In this document: one piece after another, positions 16,916 to 24,870 of the stretch
Layout of the letters: every line of letters begins with the position of its first letter
How positions within the stretch are numbered: position 1 is the first letter of the stretch
Assembly: GCF_003173035.1 (NCBI RefSeq)
Contig: NZ_QGLE01000001.1
Span: 248,001-312,000, forward strand
Direction of reading: 5' to 3'
DNA: 64,000 nucleotides
Source of the DNA: Zavarzinia aquatilis
GTDB lineage: Bacteria; Pseudomonadota; Alphaproteobacteria; Zavarziniales; Zavarziniaceae
The notes under the pieces: generated by a model
What the model was told of the DNA's origin: nothing
Database searches by the model: none
The model's input: the letters and a program-made list of their open reading frames with translations, nothing else
Made by a program: the position numbers and the translations under genes

Positions 16916-17815
16916 ATGACGGTCGGGCAGGGGGAGATGCGGGCGGCAGCGGCGCCGATGGGGGAACTCGTCCCCGCGCTCGTCCTCCTTGGCATCACCG
17001 CGGTCTGGGGCGCCACCTTCCTGATCATCCAGACGGCGCTGACCGATTCCGGTCCGCTCTATTTCCAGACCCTGCGCTATGTCGTGGCGACCGTCTGTCT
17101 CGTCGCCGTCTCGGGCCGCCATCTGCTGGGCGTCACCCGGCTGGAGCTGTTCGTCGGCCTCGCGACAGGGGTCGCGGTCGCGGTCGCCAACGGGATGCAG
17201 GCGGTGGCGCTGCAATGGATCCCCAGCTCGACCTCGGCGTTCCTGACCGCGCTCTATGTGCCGCTGGTGCCGATCGGGCAATGGCTGTTCATGCGCGAGC
17301 GGCCGGGTAACGTCGCCCTCGTCGGCATCGCCATGGCTTTCGTCGGCATGGCGCTGCTGGCGGGGCCGGACGCCCTCGATGTCGAGGCGGGGCGCGGCCA
17401 GATCCTGACCATCGCCAGCACCTTCATCATCGCCTTCGAGATTGTCGCCATCGGTGCCTATGCCCGGCGGATGGACCCGCGCCGGGTCTCGGCGGTGCAG
17501 CTCGTCACCGTCGCCGTGCTGACCTTCGGCGCCATGGGCGTGGCGGGGGAAGGCATTCCGGACCACACGCCACTCCTGCTCGCCTGTGCCGGGGGCCTTG
17601 GCGTCGCCACGGTGGCGATCCATGTCGCCATGTATTGGGCGCAGCGCCGACTGTCGCCGACCCGGGCGACGCTGATCTATGCGATGGAGCCGGTCTGGGC
17701 CGGATTGATCGGCCGCGCCGTGGGTGAGCGACTGCCGCTGGCGGGGCTGGTCGGCGCGGCGCTGATCGTCGGCAGTATCGCGATCAATGCCCTGCGCTTC
17801 CGCCGTCGGCCCTGA
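16916..17815 (+). CDS. EamA/DMT family transporter
   Basis: About 299 residues with ten predicted membrane segments in two EamA repeats. LLGITAVWGATFLIIQTAL opens the first repeat, and the second ends MEPVWAGLIGRAVGERLPL, the typical EPV.A motif. Family members export amino acids or other metabolites. It is divergent from the XRE-cupin gene, which probably controls it. Starts at 16916 or 16937 are possible. Its last 32 bases overlap the convergent UDG-like gene. Confidence 0.9.
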   Translation: MTVGQGEMRAAAAPMGELVPALVLLGITAVWGATFLIIQTALTDSGPLYFQTLRYVVATVCLVAVSGRHLLGVTRLELFVGLATGVAVAVANGMQAVALQWIPSSTSAFLTALYVPLVPIGQWLFMRERPGNVALVGIAMAFVGMALLAGPDALDVEAGRGQILTIASTFIIAFEIVAIGAYARRMDPRRVSAVQLVTVAVLTFGAMGVAGEGIPDHTPLLLACAGGLGVATVAIHVAMYWAQRRLSPTRATLIYAMEPVWAGLIGRAVGERLPLAGLVGAALIVGSIAINALRFRRRP

Positions 17816-18548
17816 GCAGGCGCAGCGGCCGGAAGTAATCCTGCACGCCCTGGTCGTTGATGAAGCCGATGTTGTAGGGATGCTCGGCCGAGAGCACGGG
17901 AAAATCCGCCGCGCCCGGAAGTTCCGCCAGCTTCATCGCGAAATTCCCGAACAGCAGCAGCTTCGCCTCCGGCCGCGCCCGGTGCAGGTTGGCGAGGAAG
18001 CCGTCCATGAAGCCTGCCCAGGCCTTGGCGTCACGCGCCTTGTTCGCGGTCAGGACCGGGATCGCATTGATGCAGAGGATGCCCTCCTGCCGGATGCGCC
18101 CGAACAGCGCCGCCATCGTCGGCACGAAGCCGAGGGCGGCGGGGTCGAGGGCGGCAATGTCTTCCGCCTTCGCCTCCGGCGAAATCAGCCCTTCGGCGAC
18201 CAGCAGCATCTTCATGATGTTGCGCATGGAGGTGGCGCGGTTGACGGGCTTGGACAGGCCGGCGGGCGACCACAGACTGCCCACGGCACCATCGTTGAAG
18301 GCTTCGCCGATCGCCGCTTCCCTGCGGGGATAGGGCGACTCCCCGATCAGCACGGCCTTGACGGAAGTCAGCGCAACATGGCGCAGCGCGGCCAGCAGAT
18401 AGCCAGGGCCGGGCAGCCAGTCCTGCGCCGCGAGCCCGGCGAGATAGGCGGGGTCGAGCCGCGCCGCCGGGGCTTCCAGCAGGGCGCGCCAGTCGTCGGA
18501 AAGACCCTCCGTCGCCGCGGCGAAGGGATAGCGGGCGAGCGCGCTCAC
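17784..18548 (-). CDS. Uracil-DNA glycosylase-like protein (divergent family 1)
   Basis: 254 residues from a GTG that overlaps the CoA-ligase stop (GTGA). The fold markers of family 1 are present: VLIGESPYP (residues about 67-74) at the position of GQDPYH, then GILCINAIPVLTA..AKAW..FMD like the LLNxxLTV...GWExFTD segment, and a late HP at 224-225. The catalytic Asp position is Ser, and the HPSP loop reads HPYN. It may have changed chemistry or lost it. It overlaps the EamA 3' end by 32 bases. Confidence 0.68.
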   Translation of the reverse strand: MSALARYPFAAATEGLSDDWRALLEAPAARLDPAYLAGLAAQDWLPGPGYLLAALRHVALTSVKAVLIGESPYPRREAAIGEAFNDGAVGSLWSPAGLSKPVNRATSMRNIMKMLLVAEGLISPEAKAEDIAALDPAALGFVPTMAALFGRIRQEGILCINAIPVLTANKARDAKAWAGFMDGFLANLHRARPEAKLLLFGNFAMKLAELPGAADFPVLSAEHPYNIGFINDQGVQDYFRPLRLLRADGGSAGH

Positions 18549-20035
18549 AGCAGGGCCAGCGCCCGGCGCATGATCTTGCCGTTGGCGGTGCGCGGCAGGC
18601 TGTCCACCACGATCACCTCCTTCGGCCGCTTGTAGGCGGCCAGTTTTCCGGCGGCATGGGCCAGCAGGGCGTCCCGCTCGATGGCGGCGCCATCGCGTGG
18701 CACGACATAGGCGCAGATGACCGAGGTCGTCTCCGACACCTGACGCTCGGCGACCGCGACATCGGCGATGCCGGGATGGCCGGACAGCGCCGCCTCGACC
18801 TCGAGCGGGGAGACGCGGTAACCCCCGGCGTTCATCAGGTCGTTGTTGCGTCCGTGGAACCAGAGGTAACCGTCCTCGTCCAGATGGGCGAGATCGCCGC
18901 CGGCGAACCACTCGCCGCGCAGCACTTCCGCTTCCTCCGCCGGGCGCCGCCAGTAGCCGAGCATGAGGCCGGGGTCGCTGCGATGGACGGCGAGGAGGCC
19001 GATCTCGCCCGCGGGCAGCGCCTTCCCGCTCTCGGGATCGAGGATGGCGATGCGCCGGCCGGGCTGGGCCTTGCCCGGGCTGCCGGGCCGGGCGGGGCCG
19101 GGCGGCGACTGGCTGACATAGGTCGAGATTTCCGACATGCCGAGGGCTTCGTAAAGCTCGGTCCCCACCGTCTCCCGCCATTCGCGCAGGATGACCGGCG
19201 GCAGGCTCTCGCCCGCGGTCAGGCCGTGGCGCAGGCTGGACAGGTCGTGGGCGCCGGGCTCGCCGTATTTGAGGATCTGGCGGTAGAGGCCGGGCACGGT
19301 GGCGAAGATCGTCGCCCGGACCCGCTCGATCAGCCGCGGCCAGACCATGGCGTCGCGCGGCCCGTTGTAGAGACAGGCGGTGGCGCCATTGGCCCAGGGG
19401 TCGGTCAGGCCGACGCCGAGCGTATAGGTCCAGTTGAAGGCCCCGGCGTGCAGCACCCGGTCCTCGCCCGAAATACCGTACCAGCCCTGATACATCGGCC
19501 GCCGGCCAAAGGCGCTGCGCTGGCCGTGCAGCACGCCCTTGGGCTTGCCTGTGGTGCCCGAGGTATAGACGAGGAAGGCGGGGTCGTCCGCCGCCGTGTC
19601 GGCGAAATCGCCCATCGCGCCATGCGCCGCCCAGTCGCGGATGGCGGCGGCGGGAATGACCGAAACACCATCCGGCACCGCGATATCGCCCAGGCCGGCG
19701 CCGACGGCGATCGCCCTTGCGCCGCAGTCGGTCAGCAGGAATTCAGCCTCGGCCCCCGTCAGCTGCGACGAGGAAGGCAGGGCGATAATGCCGGCGGCGA
19801 TCGCCCCGAACCAGGTCAGGGCATAGGCGACGTCATTGTCCATGCGGATCATCAGCCGGTCGCCGGGGCGAAGGCCGGCGTCGAGCAGGCCCCGGCCGAC
19901 CCGGAGGACGGCGTCGCGCAGCGCGCCGAAGCTCCACACCTCGTCGTCATGGGCACCGGCGAGAATGAGGCCGGTCTTGCCCGCGTCATGCCCATCGAGG
20001 CAGTAGCGGGCCATGTTGAAGCGTTCAGGCACCAT
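18545..20035 (-). CDS. AMP-dependent acyl-/aryl-CoA ligase
   Basis: 496 residues of the ANL superfamily. VYTSGTTGKPKGVLH is the ATP-binding motif and LYEALGMSE the A5 motif. GDLAHLDEDGYLWFHGR is the hinge region, and PRTANGKIMRR carries the catalytic Lys. It activates a carboxylic acid as acyl-AMP and then acyl-CoA; the layout resembles benzoate-CoA ligases, but the acid is unknown. The ATG at 20035 overlaps the end of the upstream HD-oxygenase gene by 11 bases, and its stop overlaps the UDG-like start. Confidence 0.9.
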   Translation of the reverse strand: MVPERFNMARYCLDGHDAGKTGLILAGAHDDEVWSFGALRDAVLRVGRGLLDAGLRPGDRLMIRMDNDVAYALTWFGAIAAGIIALPSSSQLTGAEAEFLLTDCGARAIAVGAGLGDIAVPDGVSVIPAAAIRDWAAHGAMGDFADTAADDPAFLVYTSGTTGKPKGVLHGQRSAFGRRPMYQGWYGISGEDRVLHAGAFNWTYTLGVGLTDPWANGATACLYNGPRDAMVWPRLIERVRATIFATVPGLYRQILKYGEPGAHDLSSLRHGLTAGESLPPVILREWRETVGTELYEALGMSEISTYVSQSPPGPARPGSPGKAQPGRRIAILDPESGKALPAGEIGLLAVHRSDPGLMLGYWRRPAEEAEVLRGEWFAGGDLAHLDEDGYLWFHGRNNDLMNAGGYRVSPLEVEAALSGHPGIADVAVAERQVSETTSVICAYVVPRDGAAIERDALLAHAAGKLAAYKRPKEVIVVDSLPRTANGKIMRRALALL

Positions 20036-20603
20036 CGGATGAGACAAGGCTTTCCAGCAGCGGGCGATAATGATCGAAGCTCGGCACCTCGAGGCCGACG
20101 ATCTTCGCCTCCTCGTCCCAGACCCGGAGGCGGAGCGCGTCGCGGCCATGGGGCAGGGCGTCGAAGGCGGCGACTTCCGCCGCCGACATCGGCCCGCCCT
20201 GCAGGGCGAGGCTGCGCACCGAGGCGGGCGACAGCCGCTCGAAATAGCCGGGCCGGGCCGCGCAGAGGTAACGCTTGGCGGCGACATGCAGGCGGACCGG
20301 ATCGGCGACCTCGGCGCCGAAGAAGCGGGCCAGGTGATCGGCGCCGCCATCCTCGTGCCGGGCATCGTAACCCTCGACCGCGGCGCCTTCGCCCTTGGGG
20401 TCGAGCAGATGGCCGATATCGTGCAGCAGGGCGGCGGCGACGAGGCCGGGGGCGGCATGGGCCCGCTCGGCGCAGGCGGCGGCCTGCAGGCCATGGGCGA
20501 GCTGGCTGACCGATTCGCCGCCCTCATAGGGTATGGCGCCGCGTTCGGCATAGAGGTGGGCGATGGTCTCGACGATCTCGGTGGCGGACTTACGCGGCGT
20601 CAT
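20025..20603 (-). CDS. PhnZ/TmpB-like HD-domain mixed-valent diiron oxygenase
   Basis: 192 residues. The HD metal ligands can be placed: His 37 (SQLAHGLQ), His 61-Asp 62 (LLHDIGHLL), His 83 (HEDGGADH), His 106 (RLHVAAKRYL) and Asp 163. The segments LSPASVRSLALQGGPMS and HDIGHLLDP are those of the phosphonate-degradation HD family. PhnZ and TmpB oxidatively cleave C-P bonds. The substrate Tyr...Glu pair is spaced YEGGE instead of YGGE. No PhnY or phosphonate genes are nearby. Confidence 0.8.
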   Translation of the reverse strand: MTPRKSATEIVETIAHLYAERGAIPYEGGESVSQLAHGLQAAACAERAHAAPGLVAAALLHDIGHLLDPKGEGAAVEGYDARHEDGGADHLARFFGAEVADPVRLHVAAKRYLCAARPGYFERLSPASVRSLALQGGPMSAAEVAAFDALPHGRDALRLRVWDEEAKIVGLEVPSFDHYRPLLESLVSSDGA

Positions 20604-20635
20604 CGGTCTATCCTCGACAAGGGCGACATAATGCT

Positions 20636-20681
20636 CGTGACCTTTGTTCACGTCACGGTTAAAAACCTGTACTAACAAAGG
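20636..20681. promoter_or_regulatory. Nested inverted repeats in the HD-oxygenase/CoA-transferase gap
   Basis: CGTGA-N7-TCACG (20636-20652) overlaps CCTTTGTT (20641-20648), whose exact inverse AACAAAGG lies at 20674-20681. They sit in the 100-base divergent gap and are good candidates for an operator shared by both transcripts. No regulator gene is adjacent. Confidence 0.45.
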
Positions 20682-20706
20682 AAGATGACAATCCGGGGAG
20701 CAGGTG

Positions 20707-21840
20707 ATGGGTCCGTTGAAGGGCATGAAGGTCGTCGAGATCGCGGGGCTGGGGCCGGGGCCGTTCTGCGCCATGCTGCTCGCCGATATGGGCGCCGACG
20801 TGATCCGGGTCGAGCGTTCGGCCAAATTCGGCGTCGTGAACCCCAAGTTCGATTACCTGAACCGTGGCAAGCGGTCCATCGTCGTTGACCTGAAGAAGCC
20901 GGAAGGCGTCGAGACCGTGCTGAAGCTGGTCGAGAAGGCGGACATCCTGCTCGAAGGTTTCCGTCCGGGCGTGATGGAGCGTCTCGGCCTCGGCCCCGAC
21001 GATTGCCTCGCGCGCAATCCGAAGATCGCCTACGGCCGCATGACCGGCTTCGGCCAGACCGGGCCGATGGCCAAGGCGGCGGGCCATGACATCAATTACA
21101 TCGCCATGTCGGGCGCCCTGCACATGATCGGCCGGGCGGGTGAAAAGCCGGTGCCGCCGGTCAACCTCGTCGGCGATTTCGGTGGCGGTGCCCTGTTCCT
21201 CGCCTTCGGCCTGCTCGCGGCGGTGATCGAGGCGCGGACCAGCGGCAAGGGCCAGGTGGTCGACGCCACCATGATCGACGGCGCCGCCCTGCTCTCGACC
21301 ATGATGTACGGCATGAAGGCGCAGGGCCTGTGGCGCGACGAGCGGGGCGTGAACCTGCTCGATACCGGCGCCCATTTCTACGAGACCTATGAGACCAGGG
21401 ACGGCAAATGGGTCTCCATCGGCTCGATCGAGCCGCAGTTCTACGCCGAGTTGCTGCGCCTCGCCGACCTCGACGTGGAGGTCTTCGGCAACCAGATGGA
21501 TATCGGCCGCTGGCCCGAGATGAAGCAGAAACTGGCCGAGGTGTTCAAGGCGAAGACGCGCGATGAATGGTGCGCGATCATGGAAAACACCGACGTCTGC
21601 TTTGCCCCCGTGCTGTCGATGGACGAGGCGGCCCGCCATCCGCATAACGTCGCGCGCGGCACGTTCTTCGAGCAGGGCGGTCATGTCCAGCCGGCGCCGG
21701 CGCCCCGGTTCAGCCGCACCGTGCCCGCCACGCCGGCCGCGCCGCCCTTGCCCGGCCAGCATACCGACGAAGTTCTGGCCGATTGGGGCATTTCCGCCGA
21801 TGATGCGGCAAAGCTGAAGGTGGCGGGGGCCGTCGCCTGA
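20707..21840 (+). CDS. CaiB/BaiF family CoA transferase (alpha-methylacyl-CoA racemase-like)
   Basis: 377 residues. The N-terminus [30 protein letters not shown] and the segments [16 protein letters not shown] and [13 protein letters not shown] are typical of alpha-methylacyl-CoA racemases (Amacr) within class III CoA transferases. The catalytic Asp lies in [13 protein letters not shown]. The family either moves CoA between acids or epimerises 2-methylacyl-CoA. The ATG at 20707 follows GGGGAG; a GTG at 20704 is possible. It is divergent from the HD-oxygenase operon. Confidence 0.92.
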   Translation: MGPLKGMKVVEIAGLGPGPFCAMLLADMGADVIRVERSAKFGVVNPKFDYLNRGKRSIVVDLKKPEGVETVLKLVEKADILLEGFRPGVMERLGLGPDDCLARNPKIAYGRMTGFGQTGPMAKAAGHDINYIAMSGALHMIGRAGEKPVPPVNLVGDFGGGALFLAFGLLAAVIEARTSGKGQVVDATMIDGAALLSTMMYGMKAQGLWRDERGVNLLDTGAHFYETYETRDGKWVSIGSIEPQFYAELLRLADLDVEVFGNQMDIGRWPEMKQKLAEVFKAKTRDEWCAIMENTDVCFAPVLSMDEAARHPHNVARGTFFEQGGHVQPAPAPRFSRTVPATPAAPPLPGQHTDEVLADWGISADDAAKLKVAGAVA

Positions 21841-21862
21841 AACCTGCCAATGGGGGGAAAGG

Positions 21863-22246
21863 GTGGCGCTGTTCTTCGATGCAGCCTGGTTCGATCAGCG
21901 CCTGCGGGTGCTCGGCCTCGGCCGGGCGTCAATCGGCGCCGTCCTTCATATCCCCGACGAAGCGGTCGATGACCTGTTCAAGGACCAGCGCGAGTTGAAA
22001 CCGCTGGAGGTCGCGACCCTTGCCGCGCTGCTGGCGGTGCCGGCGGCGGAGCTGGCCAAACGGGCCGGCGTCGGCACCAGCGCGGAGCCGGAAGCCCCGG
22101 CCGCCCCCTTCGACGAGCGCATGGAGGCGGTCGAGCAGGCCATGGCCCGGCTCGAGGAACGGATGCACCGGATCGAGGATCTGTTGACCCGCGCCGTCGA
22201 CACCACCCGGGCGCTCCGCGCCGACCTCGCGGCCGGCGCCGACTAG
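21863..22246 (+). CDS. Hypothetical protein with HTH-like N-terminus and coiled-coil C-terminus
   Basis: 127 residues from a GTG preceded by GGGGGAAAG. Residues 10-67 (LGLGRASIGAVLHIPDEAVDDLF...LAALLAVPAAELAKRAG) look like an XRE-type helical domain. An Ala/Pro linker and an amphipathic coiled coil (MEAVEQAMARLEERMHRIEDLL) follow. It begins 22 bases after the CoA-transferase stop, so it is probably cotranscribed. I do not recognise a characterised homologue; DNA binding is speculative. Confidence 0.7.
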   Translation: MALFFDAAWFDQRLRVLGLGRASIGAVLHIPDEAVDDLFKDQRELKPLEVATLAALLAVPAAELAKRAGVGTSAEPEAPAAPFDERMEAVEQAMARLEERMHRIEDLLTRAVDTTRALRADLAAGAD

Positions 22247-22266
22247 CGCCTCGAGAAGGGGAACAT

Positions 22267-22350
22267 TCGTCGCCCCGGCGAAGGCCGGGGTCTTTGGACG
22301 AGAAAGGCACCTTCGCCTGTCCAAGATCCCAGCCTGCGCTGGGATGACGA
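22267..22350. repeat. REP-like repeat pair, copy 2
   Basis: Two palindromes face each other: CCCCGGCGAAGGCCGGGGTC, then after about 35 bases ATCCCAGCCTGCGCTGGGAT. They are flanked by TCGTC and GACGA. The element lies between convergent stops and may also end transcription. Confidence 0.75.
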
Positions 22351-22381
22351 CAAGGCAAGGGGCCCGGCCGGCGCCGACGGA

Positions 22382-23524
22382 CTACTTCTTCTGCACCGTG
22401 AGGCTCTTCGCCGTGATCACGATGTCGACGTCATGCGCCTTGCCATCCGGCCCGGCCTCGAGTGCGACCATCATGCCATTCGTCGTGAAGATCGGCGGGT
22501 CGCTGGTGGGCACCCCGCCGAGGGGCACGGTGTTCAGCGCGGTGTATTTGTCCTTGCCGGTCCATTTCAGGACCGTGGCATAACCCTTCCGCGTTTCGCC
22601 CTCGAGCAGGACGAAGATCAGGACGATGTCGTCCTTCTTGTCGCCGGTCACATCCTTGGGCAGGGCGACGGCATAGCCGACGCCGGCCTTGCGTTTCTTT
22701 GCCTCGGCCGAGATGGCGTCCTGAATCGCGGCGGCGGTCGCCGTCGGCGGCTCCGCAGCCGCGGGGGCAGGCGCGGGCGCGGGTTCTGCCGCGGCCGCTG
22801 GCGCCGGGGCGGGCGTGGGCGTGGGGGACGGGACCGGTGTCGCCCCCGGCGCATTGTCGAAGGTGGAGCCGGCAACGGCGGCTCCGGCCGACGGCTTGGC
22901 CGGGGCGGCCGCTGTCGCGGGCGCCACCTCGCGGCGGGCGACCTTGATGTCATTGGCCTCGGCGCAATGATCGAGCGCCTTGATCACCTGATCGGAGCCG
23001 GCGAGATCCAGCGCCTCGGACCGGAACTTCAACTGGTTCGAGCCGATGATGACCTTTTTGCCCCGGGCGAAGATTTCAAAGAGTTTGTCGCCCTCGGGCG
23101 AGGGCAGGGGGGCGCTCATGATTGAGGTCGGATCATAGGCGGACCCGGGAAGGCGCAAGGGCTGCCGCTCATCGACCGAGAAGCCGAAATCCATGGTGGT
23201 GCCTTCCCTCACCTGCAGCGCCGGCCGGCCGAACAGCAACCCGCGGCCCTTCTCGCCGAGGATGAGGCCGAGGCGGTCGCCGTTCGGATAGGTCCGCGTC
23301 GCGACGCAGAGCGCCTCGCTGGTGCCGGGCAGGCGGAACACGTCGAGCGACCAGTCGCCGAGGGCGAAGCTTTCCGCCTGCTGGGGCGCGGCCAGCGGGG
23401 CGGGCAGCGGGGCGGGCAGCGGGGCGGGCAGCGAATCCTGGGCGAAAGCGGGTGCCACCACGCCGAGACCGGCAAGAACAAGCGCGGACCCGGCGAGACC
23501 GGAAAGGGTGCGGAAAAAGCTCAA
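22382..23524 (-). CDS. Secreted hypothetical protein with Pro/Ala-rich linkers
   Basis: About 380 residues. A TTG at 23524 places a clean signal peptide (LSFFRTLSG...LVLAGLGVVAPAFAQ) at the N-terminus; a frame open to 23590 adds 22 unlikely residues. After the cleavage site come PLPAP repeats, a globular domain (SFALGDWSLDVFR...), a long Pro/Ala linker and a C-terminal domain (GVGYAVALPKDVTGDKKDDIVLIF). The family is not recognised; a periplasmic or surface location is inferred. Confidence 0.72.
   Translation of the reverse strand: MSFFRTLSGLAGSALVLAGLGVVAPAFAQDSLPAPLPAPLPAPLAAPQQAESFALGDWSLDVFRLPGTSEALCVATRTYPNGDRLGLILGEKGRGLLFGRPALQVREGTTMDFGFSVDERQPLRLPGSAYDPTSIMSAPLPSPEGDKLFEIFARGKKVIIGSNQLKFRSEALDLAGSDQVIKALDHCAEANDIKVARREVAPATAAAPAKPSAGAAVAGSTFDNAPGATPVPSPTPTPAPAPAAAAEPAPAPAPAAAEPPTATAAAIQDAISAEAKKRKAGVGYAVALPKDVTGDKKDDIVLIFVLLEGETRKGYATVLKWTGKDKYTALNTVPLGGVPTSDPPIFTTNGMMVALEAGPDGKAHDVDIVITAKSLTVQKK
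23393..23428. repeat. Three tandem 12-base units coding PLPA repeats
   Basis: The unit CAGCGGGGCGGG is repeated three times without change inside the secreted protein gene, encoding the Leu-Pro-Ala-Pro repeats after the signal peptide. Perfect units of this kind can vary in number by slippage. Confidence 0.85.
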
Positions 23525-23698
23525 GGGACGACTCGCGGCGAAGCTGTTTCGATCTGTCGATCCGCGAGCATAGCCAATATTATGGCGCAATCATGGGGTA
23601 AACGCATGAGTCCGTGCCGGCGCTGAAGTCCGGTCCGGTTCATGTCTGCGGAGAAGCGGGGATTGCCGATGGTCATGTGCTTTGGTCTGTGCTGTTCG

Positions 23699-24469
23699 AT
23701 GTCGCGCCGCGGCTTCCTCGCCGTCGCCGCATCGGCGGGTCTGGCCGGCTGCACCACCGTCGGCCGCAGTTTCGAGCCGAATGATTCCGATCTGAACCGC
23801 ATGGGCCTCCAGGCCTGGTCCGAGCTCAAGGCCAAGGAAAAGGTTTCCGGCAGCGCCAAGGGGCGGGATCAGGTGGCGCGGGTCTCGCGCCGGGTGGTCG
23901 ACGCTTCCGGTCTCGGCCGGGCTTACAATTGGGAATTCGCCCTGTTCGACGATCCGCAGATCAACGCCTTCGCCCTGCCGGGCGGCAAGGTCGGGGTCTA
24001 TCAGGGCCTTCTCAACATCATCGGCAGCGACGATCAGCTGGCGGCCGTGATCGGCCACGAGGTCACCCATGTCCAGCGCCGCCACGCCGCCCAGCGCATC
24101 GGCACCCAGAAGGCCGGCCAGCTCGGCGTCCAGCTCGCCCAGGTCGGCCTCGGCCTTGGCGGTGTGCAGGGCGCGGACCAGATCGCCGGCCTGATCGGCG
24201 CCGGCGTCTCCTATGGCGTCATCCTGCCCTTCTCGCGCGATCAGGAATATGAGGCGGATGCCGGCGGCCTGACCACCATGGCCAAGGCCGGTTACGACCC
24301 CCACGCCGCGGTCAGCCTGTGGCAGCGCATGGCGGCCCAGAAGGGCGCCAACGGCAAACCCCTCGAATTCGCCTCCACTCACCCCTCGGACGCCAACCGC
24401 ATCCAGCGCCTGCAACAGCAGATCCCGGCCGCGATGCCACTTTACGAGGCCGCCAAGGCGCGGGCCTAA
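23699..24469 (+). CDS. M48 family metallopeptidase, lipoprotein
   Basis: About 256 residues from the ATG at 23699 (MSRRGFLAVAASAGLAGC). A Tat-like SRRGFL motif precedes a lipobox LAGC, so it is exported, possibly folded, and lipidated. VIGHEVTHVQRRH holds the HExxH zinc site, and QEYEADAGG gives the third ligand. The layout matches the BepA/LoiP type of periplasmic proteases that survey outer-membrane assembly. Earlier in-frame ATGs (23642, 23669) exist but would mask the signal peptide. Confidence 0.9.
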   Translation: MSRRGFLAVAASAGLAGCTTVGRSFEPNDSDLNRMGLQAWSELKAKEKVSGSAKGRDQVARVSRRVVDASGLGRAYNWEFALFDDPQINAFALPGGKVGVYQGLLNIIGSDDQLAAVIGHEVTHVQRRHAAQRIGTQKAGQLGVQLAQVGLGLGGVQGADQIAGLIGAGVSYGVILPFSRDQEYEADAGGLTTMAKAGYDPHAAVSLWQRMAAQKGANGKPLEFASTHPSDANRIQRLQQQIPAAMPLYEAAKARA

Positions 24470-24490
24470 GGGGGGCGCTTGGTTCTGCAC

Positions 24491-24574
24491 GAGATCCCGA
24501 CCTTCGCCGGGATGACGATTTAAGGGAGCGAGGCGAAGATAAATTCAGTTGTCGTTCCGGCGCAGGCCGGAACC
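24491..24574. repeat. REP-like repeat pair, copy 3
   Basis: ATCCCGACCTTCGCCGGGAT and, about 40 bases later, TTCCGGCGCAGGCCGGAA are two palindromes in the gap between convergent genes (M48 lipoprotein and bolA). They share the core of the other copies. Confidence 0.7.
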
Positions 24575-24601
24575 TCGGCCCGGATGAGGCGCGTTCGCCG
24601 A

Positions 24602-24838
24602 TTACTCCGCCGGGGCCTGGGTCTGGAGGGCGAGGGCGTGGAGGTCGCCGCCCATGGCGCCGCGCAGGGCCTTGTAGACCATCTGGTGCTGCTGCACCCG
24701 GCTCTTGCCCTTGAAGGCGGTGGAGGTGACCTGGGCGGCGTAGTGGTCGCCGTCGCCGCGCAGGTCCTCGATCACGACGACGGCATCGGGAAAGGCCGCC
24801 TCGATCAGGCTCTTGATCTGTCCCGCTTCCATCGCCAT
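24602..24838 (-). CDS. BolA family protein
   Basis: 78 residues from the ATG at 24838, preceded by AGGAG eight bases upstream. The BolA core includes VVVIEDLRGDGDHYAAQVTS, FKGKSRVQQHQMVYKAL and LHALALQT, with the conserved HQxVY helix. Such proteins (IbaG/BolA2 type) pair with monothiol glutaredoxins in iron-sulfur traffic. The protein is short, as in IbaG. A GTG at 24847 is possible but lies inside the ribosome binding region. Confidence 0.93.
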   Translation of the reverse strand: MAMEAGQIKSLIEAAFPDAVVVIEDLRGDGDHYAAQVTSTAFKGKSRVQQHQMVYKALRGAMGGDLHALALQTQAPAE

Positions 24839-24870
24839 CGCCGTCACTCCTGAATCGCGTCTGCCCGACG

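Noticed and set aside
18656-20509. A 617-codon plus-strand frame opposite the CoA ligase
   Set aside because: Composition is typical of antisense frames in GC-rich DNA; the minus strand encodes a full ANL enzyme.
22382-23590. Start of the secreted protein at 23590
   Set aside because: The frame begins there with TTG, but the extra 22 residues precede an otherwise clean signal peptide; a start at 23524 fits better.
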